A stretch of DNA of 64,000 nucleotides from NCBI GenBank assembly GCA_035647855.1, contig DASRMP010000039.1, positions 62,001-126,000 of the forward strand, written 5' to 3'. The notes beneath the pieces are model-generated. The model saw nothing but the letters and a program-made list of their open reading frames with translations, did not search any database and was not told the origin of the DNA. This document shows positions 35,526 to 42,396 of this stretch, piece after piece. Numbering within the stretch: position 1 is the first letter of the stretch; every line of letters starts with the position of its first letter. Origin of the DNA: JAAZBW01 sp035647855. GTDB lineage: Bacteria; Actinomycetota; Actinomycetes; Actinomycetales; Actinomycetaceae. The position numbers and the translations under genes were made by a program.

Positions 35526-36181
35526 TGCGCCTGCTTCCCGGCGGGCGGCTCGGCCGGCGGCATCTCGAACGAGTCGCGTATCTCCTGGGCCGAGAGCAGC
35601 ATCGGCTCGCCGGTCACGAACCTCCAGAGACGATCGCGCAGCCAGCTCAGCGGACGCCCGATAGTCCGGTTGGCGACCACCATGCCAAGGAAGCCGATCG
35701 CGGTGATCAGCAGGGCGGTCCAGCGGTCCGTTGAGAACTCGTACATCACGATCGCCCACAGGCTCGCGAAACTCCAGAGCTGAATGAACCTTTCGACGCC
35801 CGGTCCCGAGTACGGGAGCAGCACGAGAAACCCGAGCACGTAGGGCGCCGCCGAAACCATGACGGACTGGACGAGCGTCTGCAGGTGGAGCGCGGTACCG
35901 AGGATCAAGGAGCCCGCGACCCAGACAACCGCGCCGAGCACGAAGTAGGTGAGCAGGTGCGCGATCACCGACAATGCGAGAGTGAGAACGAGGCGAAAAC
36001 TCCGCACTTGATTGATCACGAGGACGATCGCTTCGCCGATCAGCGTCGAGATCGTGACGACAACGAGGATGCCGATCGGGATCGCCCAGGGGCCATAGCC
36101 GGCCTCCATCCCGGCCATTGCGTTCGGATCGAGGCGAAGCGCGCGAGAGATCACCGTGAAGAGGTCCGCGAGGTACTGCAC
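35522..36181 (-). CDS. Yip1-domain-like membrane protein
   Basis: The 219-residue protein has five predicted helices spread over residues 35-190 and a hydrophilic C-terminal tail, matching the bacterial Yip1 family layout (VISRALRLDPNAMAGM at the start, membrane bundle after). The function is unknown. It sits directly after the PAP2 gene (adjacent stop and start) and is coupled to the hydrolase gene, suggesting a membrane-lipid-related operon. Confidence 0.6.
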   Translation of the reverse strand: MQYLADLFTVISRALRLDPNAMAGMEAGYGPWAIPIGILVVVTISTLIGEAIVLVINQVRSFRLVLTLALSVIAHLLTYFVLGAVVWVAGSLILGTALHLQTLVQSVMVSAAPYVLGFLVLLPYSGPGVERFIQLWSFASLWAIVMYEFSTDRWTALLITAIGFLGMVVANRTIGRPLSWLRDRLWRFVTGEPMLLSAQEIRDSFEMPPAEPPAGKQAQ

Positions 36182-37051
36182 CTAATCGGCCGCTCTGGTC
36201 TCGCGGGTGAGGAGACCGGAGGCCGCTCCGAACACAGCCATGGTGGCGCCGATGACGAGCCCGAGACCGGCGAGGATGTACCAGCCGACGAGCTCGTCGA
36301 ACGGACGCGTCGGCTCGCGAAGCAAGAGCCACCAGGTGAGTACTGCCGTGCCCAGGCCGACGATCGCCGGAATCCACGGGAGCCCGAGCCACACGCCCGA
36401 CGGCGCTCCCCGGGTGCCTCGATGCCAAGTGTTCCACTTCGGTTCTCGGGCCAGGATGATCCACCCTCCGATGAGCCCCCATGCCCCGGCTACGAGGACC
36501 GCGCCAATGACGTCGGCCGGTCTGTGCCAGCCGAGAATGTAGGTTGCGGCTGCCGCGAGCGACGCGAAAGCGCCGCCCAGCGTCGCTGCGACCGGACGCC
36601 ATCGCGGGGAGGCGACGAGCACGATGGCCAGCATCGCGGCCGCAGCGACCGAGGTGTGTCCCGATGGGAACGAATTCATGGTTGCCTCGGAGATGCCGAG
36701 GTTCGGGCGCGGTAGCACGCTCTTCAGGATCTGGGTGGTGGTCGCGGCTGCGAGCGCTGAGACGAGCGCCACGACCGGCGCACTGATGGATCGGCGTACG
36801 ATGCTTGCCGCGACGAGTCCGCTGGCCGCGACAGCCGCCGATACCTCGGGCAGGTAGCGGAGAAAACCGAGAGCGCCGTCCCGGGCAACCTCCGCATCGA
36901 GAAACCCACGTGCAGCCACGAGGAGTTGCTCGTCGATCGTCTGACCTGTGATGGTCCGAACGAAGCCGACGTACGCGAGTACCAGGAGGGCGACGACGAA
37001 GGCGAGAGCAAGTCCCCAGACGGCAGGATGGTTCGGGCGGCGGCTATTCAC
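36182..37051 (-). CDS. PAP2-family phosphatase
   Basis: The 289-residue membrane protein has the three PAP2 motifs: KSVLPRP (KxxxxxxRP), FPSGHTS (PSGH) and LGWHRPADVIGA (the third motif with catalytic His, here with W-H-R rather than S-R). PAP2 enzymes dephosphorylate lipid phosphates such as phosphatidate or undecaprenyl pyrophosphate. The C-terminal third adds further helices. Because motif 3 is altered, activity should be confirmed. Confidence 0.8.
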   Translation of the reverse strand: MNSRRPNHPAVWGLALAFVVALLVLAYVGFVRTITGQTIDEQLLVAARGFLDAEVARDGALGFLRYLPEVSAAVAASGLVAASIVRRSISAPVVALVSALAAATTTQILKSVLPRPNLGISEATMNSFPSGHTSVAAAAMLAIVLVASPRWRPVAATLGGAFASLAAAATYILGWHRPADVIGAVLVAGAWGLIGGWIILAREPKWNTWHRGTRGAPSGVWLGLPWIPAIVGLGTAVLTWWLLLREPTRPFDELVGWYILAGLGLVIGATMAVFGAASGLLTRETRAAD

Positions 37052-37058
37052 GATTCAC

Positions 37059-37763
37059 TCAGGCGACATGGAGGCCGAACTCGAGCACCGCGGCGATCAC
37101 GCACGCGCGGGTGCGCAGATCGAGTGGCCGGCGTGCATCGAGGTCGGATTCGGCGGGCGCCTCGGAAACGCATTCGAAGCGTCCTTGCTGACCTTCCGCC
37201 TCCAATTGCGCCAGGAGCTGGCGATCGATGTCCGATCCGTGAGCCACCTGCGTGACGGTGATCGCGAGTCCGGAGGTCGCCTCCACCCAGGACCTCAACG
37301 CCGGCGCGGCCGGACCGTTCCAGGTGACCCGCATGCGGTGGATCGCGCCTCCGCCGACGAGGTGCCCGTGAAGCTGCCCGACGACGTCCAGAGGTGCCCC
37401 GGACGGCCCCATGAGGTTGAAGACAGGCAGATGGCTTTGCTCGTACCACTCCTCGTTCACGCCGAGTGGGTCGGCGAGCAGAAGCGCATCCATGACCGGT
37501 CCGATGATGGGCGCCGCCCGCTCGGAATCACGAGCGAGCGCAGGCGGGACCCGGACAAGCTGAACCGAAGCCGCCTGAGCCGCCACGTGAAGGGCCACGT
37601 CCAGTTCGTCGTCGACACTGTGGTCGATGACTGCGACGCGGCGGGCGGCGAGGCGCCTCGGCCGTAGATCGATCTGATCCCACCCAGCGGTGAGAAGTAG
37701 AAGGAATTCGAGGTCCGTCCTATTGAGGGAGCTCAGAGAGCGAAGGTGACCGGCCCTGGCCAC
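37059..37763 (-). CDS. Hypothetical protein downstream of a MerR regulator
   Basis: I do not recognise this 234-residue protein. It has balanced composition, including Trp, Tyr, Phe and Asn, and no stop in a region of coding bias, and it sits 2 bases after the MerR gene, so it looks real. It shows no membrane helix or signal peptide. Segments such as RRVAVIDHSVDDELDVALHV hint at an alpha/beta fold. It occupies the end of a conserved garA-ftsR-resR neighbourhood but is not the DUF151 nuclease usually found there. Confidence 0.55.
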   Translation of the reverse strand: MARAGHLRSLSSLNRTDLEFLLLLTAGWDQIDLRPRRLAARRVAVIDHSVDDELDVALHVAAQAASVQLVRVPPALARDSERAAPIIGPVMDALLLADPLGVNEEWYEQSHLPVFNLMGPSGAPLDVVGQLHGHLVGGGAIHRMRVTWNGPAAPALRSWVEATSGLAITVTQVAHGSDIDRQLLAQLEAEGQQGRFECVSEAPAESDLDARRPLDLRTRACVIAAVLEFGLHVA

Positions 37764-37765
37764 GG

Positions 37766-38323
37766 CTAGCTGCCCGAGGCCCGTTTGGCGGCACGCCGCT
37801 CGGCAAGTTCGTCATGATGCGCCTCGACAGCCCGCTCCGTGGGCAGTTCGGAGAGCGTTCCCTCGACTTCGCGCCACACGCGCCCGACTGCGATGCCGAA
37901 GACGCCTTGGCCTCCCTGCACGAGGTCGATCACGTCCTCTGGCGAGCGGCACTCGTAGACCGAAGCGCCGTCACTCATGAGGGTGATCTGCGCGAGGTCA
38001 TCGATGCCCTGGTCTTTCAGGGCCTGGATCGCGGTGCGGATCTGCTGGAGGGACACACCCGTGTCCAGCAGGCGCTTGACCACCTTCAACACGAGGATGT
38101 CGCGGAATGAGTAGAGGCGTTGCGTGCCCGACCCGGCGGCGCCGCGGACCGAGGGTTCGACGAGCCCGGTGCGCGCCCAGTAATCGAGTTGACGATAGGT
38201 GATGCCGGCGGCGGCGCAGGCTGTGGGACCGCGGTAGCCGGTTTCCTCGTCGATGTCCGCCAATGCGTCGCCGAAGAGCATGCCTTGACCCCGACCTGGC
38301 ATTGCCGCAGCGTCCGTACTCAT
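37766..38323 (-). CDS. MerR-family regulator, Rv1830/ResR-like
   Basis: The 185-residue protein has a MerR winged HTH (ITYRQLDYWARTGLVEPSVR, about 41-60) following a Gly-rich N-terminal tail (GRGQGMLFGDALAD). The position two genes after garA and the tail match Rv1830 (ResR) of Mycobacterium tuberculosis, a regulator linked to growth and antibiotic recovery. The DUF151 gene that normally separates it from the upstream MerR is missing. An inverted repeat lies 125 bases upstream. Confidence 0.8.
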   Translation of the reverse strand: MSTDAAAMPGRGQGMLFGDALADIDEETGYRGPTACAAAGITYRQLDYWARTGLVEPSVRGAAGSGTQRLYSFRDILVLKVVKRLLDTGVSLQQIRTAIQALKDQGIDDLAQITLMSDGASVYECRSPEDVIDLVQGGQGVFGIAVGRVWREVEGTLSELPTERAVEAHHDELAERRAAKRASGS

Positions 38324-38447
38324 CTTCGTGTCCCCGCTAACGTTTCCGTACCGGAATCCAGCCTACCGACTTGCTCGAGAGTCACGCTAGGGCACGAAGA
38401 CATGACCACCGTTCTGACACGCCGACACGCAGGTGTCGTGATCAAAT

Positions 38448-38464
38448 CTCAACCTTTGGTTGAG
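38448..38464. repeat. Inverted repeat between the two MerR genes
   Basis: CTCAACC-TTT-GGTTGAG is a perfect 7-bp inverted repeat; TGAT (38439) and ATCA (38469) flank it almost symmetrically. It begins right after the stop of the ftsR-like gene and upstream of the second MerR gene, so it could be a MerR operator or a small terminator hairpin. Confidence 0.4.
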
Positions 38465-38469
38465 GCTTA

Positions 38470-39228
38470 TCACCCGTTCTCTCCGACGGACATACGGAGC
38501 AGCTCCGCGTACAGCTGCGCGGATACCTCGGCGAGTTCGGTGGCGTCCGCGGCGGACCGCTCGCGCGCGATCGCAGAGTTCTGGGCACGAGCGGGCGCCA
38601 CCACTTGGTCAATCAGGCTGGCGGTGCTGTCGGCGTTCGCTCGCATGGACCTCAGATTGCGCGGTGCTATGCCACGTGCCGCCAGCCGCGCGGCGAGCTG
38701 CATCACCGAGACAGCACGGGCCGAGTAACGTCCCCGTGAATCCGGCTGGAGGAGTCCCGCCTGGACCATCTCGTCCACGTCGGCGAGACTCGCGCCGGAC
38801 AGCTCGCTCAGCTCCACGGCGGTCACACGCGCGCCACTCGCCGGAACGACCAGACGCCCGTCCATGGCGACGACGCGTGCCGAGCGGACCGGCTCTACGA
38901 TCCTGCCGGCGTCCAGATCTTCAAGGTTCTCGCGGATGACCTTGAGCGGCAGGTAGTGATCCCGTTGCTGCGTGAGCGTGTATCGCAGCCGCTCCACGTC
39001 AGCCTGCGAGTATTTCCGGTAGCCGGAACCGGTTCTCGATGGCGTGACGAGCCCCTGGTCCTCGAGAAACCGGAGCTTCGAGACCGACACAGCGGGGAAC
39101 TCGACCTGCAAGATCGAAATCACTGCGCCGATTGTCATCGTCGGCCTGCGGGAGACATCTGGTGGCCACGGTGCCGCCGCCTCGCGTGCGGGCCTCTCCG
39201 GCTGGCCGGCCAGGCCTGAAACGCTCAC
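38470..39228 (-). CDS. ftsR: MerR-family regulator FtsR-like (Rv1828)
   Basis: The 252-residue protein has an N-terminal MerR HTH (MTIGAVISILQVEFPAVSVSKLRFLEDQGLV, then SGYRKYSQADVERL) and a second effector region with another HTH-like part, as in Rv1828/FtsR. FtsR activates ftsZ expression in corynebacteria. It starts at GTG 39228, overlapping the garA stop by three bases. The garA-ftsR pair is conserved in actinobacteria. Confidence 0.85.
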   Translation of the reverse strand: MSVSGLAGQPERPAREAAAPWPPDVSRRPTMTIGAVISILQVEFPAVSVSKLRFLEDQGLVTPSRTGSGYRKYSQADVERLRYTLTQQRDHYLPLKVIRENLEDLDAGRIVEPVRSARVVAMDGRLVVPASGARVTAVELSELSGASLADVDEMVQAGLLQPDSRGRYSARAVSVMQLAARLAARGIAPRNLRSMRANADSTASLIDQVVAPARAQNSAIARERSAADATELAEVSAQLYAELLRMSVGENG

Positions 39229-39698
39229 GAGGCGTCAGACCCCGGCCGGCTCTCGCTTTGGCCGCGGCGCGGCGAGGGATGGTAGGTGAGCCGGTACTTG
39301 CCCACCTGGACCTCATCGCCCGCGCGAAGCACGGCGGAATCGACACGCTCGCGGTTGATGTACGTGCCGTTGAGCGACCCGACGTCACGGACCATGTGGC
39401 CGCCCTCGTGCGCAAGGAACTCCGCGTGCTTGCGGGAGACAGTCACGTCGTCGAGGAAGATGTCCGAGTTCGGGTGGCGGCCGGCGGTGGTCCGGGGTGC
39501 ATCGAGGAGGAAACGGGCACCCTGGTTCGGGCCACGCTGGACGATCAGGAGCGCGGACTCCGGTGGAAGGGCCTCGACGGCCGCCTGATCCGAGTGGTCG
39601 AGCAGCGCGAGTTGGTACTCATCCGACTCCGCTTCCGCACCCACGGCGCCGAATACAGCGGTCTGTGGGACATTGCCGTCCTTGTCCTGCTGCGACAT
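39225..39698 (-). CDS. garA: FHA-domain signalling protein GarA (OdhI-like)
   Basis: The 157-residue protein has a C-terminal FHA domain with GRHPNSDIFLDDVTVSRKHAEF and NGTYINRERV, the phosphothreonine-binding residues. The N-terminus contains QTAVF with Thr13, matching the conserved phospho-acceptor region (TTSVF in mycobacterial GarA). GarA inhibits 2-oxoglutarate dehydrogenase and glutamate dehydrogenase unless phosphorylated by Ser/Thr kinases. GAGGAGG precedes ATG 39698. Only one of the two usual threonines is present. Confidence 0.88.
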   Translation of the reverse strand: MSQQDKDGNVPQTAVFGAVGAEAESDEYQLALLDHSDQAAVEALPPESALLIVQRGPNQGARFLLDAPRTTAGRHPNSDIFLDDVTVSRKHAEFLAHEGGHMVRDVGSLNGTYINRERVDSAVLRAGDEVQVGKYRLTYHPSPRRGQSESRPGSDAS

Positions 39699-39780
39699 TT
39701 GACCTCCTCTGAATCTCTGGCTCAACCTTAGCCTGCCGTCTGGGCTGAGGCACCCCTCTGAGCTTGGCTATCTCTCGAGT

Positions 39781-40488
39781 TCATTCGACGATTTCTGCGT
39801 GTTCCAGCGCCGGGATGTCACGGACGGAGTGGATCTCGATATCCCCGATCTCTTCCAGGTTGGTTGCGGCTCCGGCCGTCCGGAATGCCGCCAGTACGCC
39901 ACCGGGCATCTCAAGGGCGACTGCTATCGTGCCCGGATCTCCGATCGCGTCCACGGTGTACGGCGGCGCGATATCGATGCCGTCGAGCGAGATCCCTGCC
40001 TCATCATCGGCGAACCAGCTGTTCGTGCCGAGCCGAACATCGTTGATCTCGATCGCCTCGGCCCCGGAGTTGCGGAGTTCCTCGACCAGTGACACGAAGC
40101 TCTGTGCCTTGAGGCCCCGCTGAGGATCCCGGATCTCCAAAGCGACCCCGGGTCCGTGGACCGGGATCGTCCCTGCATGGATCGAGAGCGCGCGGACGCG
40201 CTCCGCTGCGGCTTCGGCCGCCGCGGTCTGACTGATCACGCCGGACTCCAGATCCGCGAGTTCTCTGCTGAGCGTGTCTCGCTCGGAGGTGAGTTCCTCG
40301 ACACGTGTCGAGAGCTCGTCGAGGATCCGGACAAGTTCGGCCTGGCGGAGCGTCGACAGCGTATCGGTTTCGCGTTGCCTGGCCTGCACCACGGCAGCGA
40401 ATGCGACAAGTCCGCAGAGCACTGCGATGAGTACCCGCGTCCAGAAGCGCCGGCCACCGCCGCCGCTGGGAGTCTTGCGGTCGCTCAT
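39781..40488 (-). CDS. DUF881 family membrane-anchored coiled-coil protein
   Basis: The 235-residue protein has a basic cytoplasmic start, one helix (about 17-36), a coiled coil (about 42-85) and a compact DUF881 domain (GPGVALEIRDPQ, EINDVRLGTNSWF, PPYTVDAIGDP). DUF881 proteins sit in the division-linked cluster with sbp and pgsA in actinobacteria (Rv1823/Rv1825) and resemble YlxW/YlxX. The biochemical role is unknown. It follows sbp with a four-base overlap. Confidence 0.85.
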   Translation of the reverse strand: MSDRKTPSGGGGRRFWTRVLIAVLCGLVAFAAVVQARQRETDTLSTLRQAELVRILDELSTRVEELTSERDTLSRELADLESGVISQTAAAEAAAERVRALSIHAGTIPVHGPGVALEIRDPQRGLKAQSFVSLVEELRNSGAEAIEINDVRLGTNSWFADDEAGISLDGIDIAPPYTVDAIGDPGTIAVALEMPGGVLAAFRTAGAATNLEEIGDIEIHSVRDIPALEHAEIVE

Positions 40489-40817
40489 GCCTTGAAGATG
40501 TGCCGGCGGATCGCCGCGGCGTTCGCAAAGATCCGGATTCCCAGAACCACGACGACGGCGGTCGTCATCTGCGATCCGACACCCAATTGCTCACCCAGGA
40601 ACACGATGAACGACGCGATCAGGACGTTGAAGATGAACGAGGAGATGAACACACGGTCGGAGAAGACGCCGTCGAGATGGGCGCGAAGCCCGCCGAACAT
40701 GGCGTCCAACGCCGCGACCACGGCGATCGGCAGATACGGCTGGAGATAGGGCGGGATCGTCGGCTGAGCGAGTACACCAAGCACTACTCCGAGCACGACG
40801 CCGAGGGCGACGATCAA
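40485..40817 (-). CDS. sbp: Small basic protein Sbp (DUF1290)
   Basis: The 110-residue membrane protein has three helices and the sbp pattern GVVLGVLAQPTIPPYLQPYLPIAVVAALDAMFGGLRA. It lies between the two DUF881 genes exactly as in Mycobacterium tuberculosis Rv1824. The start is an unusual TTG at 40815-40817, supported by GAGGAG eight bases upstream and by the conserved N-terminal sequence. No function is proven; homologues lie next to ftsZ in firmicutes. Confidence 0.88.
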   Translation of the reverse strand: MIVALGVVLGVVLGVLAQPTIPPYLQPYLPIAVVAALDAMFGGLRAHLDGVFSDRVFISSFIFNVLIASFIVFLGEQLGVGSQMTTAVVVVLGIRIFANAAAIRRHIFKA

Positions 40818-40855
40818 TTATCCACACTCCTCACTACTCACCTGACGATCACTTC

Positions 40856-41752
40856 TCACCTGATGATCCCACGGGCGCTCTCCGGTGGGTCCGTCCCGAT
40901 CGGGACCGCATGTCCGCCGATCGTGGGCAACGGCGCCGCGGGGAGCTCGACGCTCGCCGCCACCGAGATTTGGACAGTCACTCCGTAGGTGTCTCGGAGC
41001 ATCGCGAGATGCCCGGACGCCCGGGTCTGTGCGAGGCCCACCTGAAGCGCGCCGGCGTCTCCCACCGCCTCAACCCGATAGGGCGGTGAGAGCGGCACGA
41101 GGTTGACGAGTATCGCCTGCCCCGCGGTGCGGAGCGCGGTCGTACTGGAAAGCCGTTCGCCGTTCACGGCGATGCCATCGGCGCCCAGGCCCCAGAGAGC
41201 ATTGGTGACGACCTGAAGATCGAAGTCCCGCACCCGGCCCTGCGAACTGGTCACCGCCGAATCGTCGATGTCGATGATGAGGGCTTCGCCCCTTATGGGC
41301 AGGAGGCCCACACGGGCGGCGAGGATCCGAGTCTCGTCCGTTTGGGCGGAATCGGCCGGAGCGAGAAGCTCCCGGCGTGCGACGATTTCTGTGTCGAGCC
41401 GCTGGATCTCGGCCTCGATCTGGTCCAGTGTCTCGCCTCGTTCGTGCACTTGCTCGACCAGATGGGCGTTGGCGGCGAGCGTACCTGCACGGACCCGCTG
41501 GAGTTCGCGCGCGGCCCAGACGGAGATGGTGGTCATGAGCGCGATCAGCAAGATGGAGACGATCTTCCCGAAGGTGCCGGGTTCGTGGGTGGGCCTGCCC
41601 GTGCGGTAGCCGGAATCGAGAGGACTGTCGAGCAACTGGCGCAGCACGCCCTGTGTGGCCGACCCCGCGATCGACGCCCTGTGGGCCGCCTCCTGGCCGG
41701 CGCCGCGCCAGCGATCGAGCTCGCGCCGTGCGAACGACTCATTCTCCTTCAT
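40856..41752 (-). CDS. DUF881 family protein
   Basis: The 298-residue protein is a paralogue of the DUF881 gene downstream of sbp: a cytoplasmic N-terminal region (1-65), a helix (about 66-82), coiled coil (85-125) and a DUF881 domain (GEALIIDIDDSAV, GADGIAVNGERL, PPYRVEAVGDAGALQ). ATG 41752 overlaps the stop of the phosphatidyltransferase gene by four bases. This order (pgsA-DUF881-sbp-DUF881) equals Rv1822-Rv1825. Confidence 0.85.
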   Translation of the reverse strand: MKENESFARRELDRWRGAGQEAAHRASIAGSATQGVLRQLLDSPLDSGYRTGRPTHEPGTFGKIVSILLIALMTTISVWAARELQRVRAGTLAANAHLVEQVHERGETLDQIEAEIQRLDTEIVARRELLAPADSAQTDETRILAARVGLLPIRGEALIIDIDDSAVTSSQGRVRDFDLQVVTNALWGLGADGIAVNGERLSSTTALRTAGQAILVNLVPLSPPYRVEAVGDAGALQVGLAQTRASGHLAMLRDTYGVTVQISVAASVELPAAPLPTIGGHAVPIGTDPPESARGIIR

Positions 41753-42321
41753 GCCGGAGCCTCTGCCGTCTGTACGGCTTGTATGGCCTGCGCGGCGTAA
41801 ATAAGTGCCGACAGCCAATACAGGCCGACGCCCCAGAGCGCGAACGCCCAGCCGACCACTGTGGCCACGTAGCCGAGCGTGCCGCCGAGGGTGCCGAGTA
41901 GCAGCAGGGGGAACGCGTACATCAGCGCAAACGTCGCGGCCTTGCCCGCGAAGTTCACTTGGAGGAACCCATAGCCGTTCGAGCGGAGCACCGCCTGGCA
42001 GACAATCAGCACGATCTCCCGCAGGGCGATCACGATGACAAGCCACCAGGGTATGAACTCCCGGATCGCGAGCGCGATCAACGTGACTCCGATATAGAGC
42101 CGGTCGGCCACGGGATCGAGCAGGCGTCCCAGCACGGTCACTTGGTTCAGCCACCTCGCCAGTGCGCCGTCGAGCCAGTCGCTGAGGCCGGCGATCACCA
42201 GCACCACGATGGCCGCGATGTCCCGTTCGGTGAGGATGAGATAGCCGAACGCCGGGATCAGGGCGAGTCGCAGGAACGAGATGACGTTGGGAATCGTCCA
42301 AATCCGTGACGTCTCGGCCAC
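41749..42321 (-). CDS. CDP-alcohol phosphatidyltransferase
   Basis: The 190-residue membrane protein has the CDP-OH-PT motif D-G-x2-A-R-x8-G-x3-D-x3-D in full: SDWLDGALARWLNQVTVLGRLLDPVADR (written here in parts SDWLDGALAR and GRLLDPVADR). It condenses CDP-diacylglycerol with an alcohol; by synteny with pgsA2 (Rv1822) it may be a phosphatidylglycerophosphate or cardiolipin synthase. GTG 42321 after GAGGAG is the best start; a longer frame would begin inside the hairpin at 42355-42392. Confidence 0.85.
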   Translation of the reverse strand: MAETSRIWTIPNVISFLRLALIPAFGYLILTERDIAAIVVLVIAGLSDWLDGALARWLNQVTVLGRLLDPVADRLYIGVTLIALAIREFIPWWLVIVIALREIVLIVCQAVLRSNGYGFLQVNFAGKAATFALMYAFPLLLLGTLGGTLGYVATVVGWAFALWGVGLYWLSALIYAAQAIQAVQTAEAPA

Positions 42322-42354
42322 AGCACTCCTCACCCGGCGTTCTGGTCTGCGCCC

Positions 42355-42392
42355 ATTGTCGCATCCGCACCGCATGGTGCGGATGCGACAAT
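42355..42392. terminator. 17-bp perfect hairpin after the GH3 gene
   Basis: Arms 42355-42371 and 42376-42392 are perfectly complementary over 17 bp around a four-base GCAT loop; the outer pairs are ATTGTC and GACAAT. It lies 5 bases after the GH3 stop and 34 bases before the GTG of the next gene on the same strand. It should terminate GH3 transcription and insulate the pgsA operon. Confidence 0.75.
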
Positions 42393-42396
42393 CCGG

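Noticed and set aside
35526..36602. Long N-terminal extension of the hydrolase frame through the Yip1-like gene
   Set aside because: The Yip1-like and PAP2 proteins are read in other frames there; ATG 35525 gives a natural signal-anchor start.
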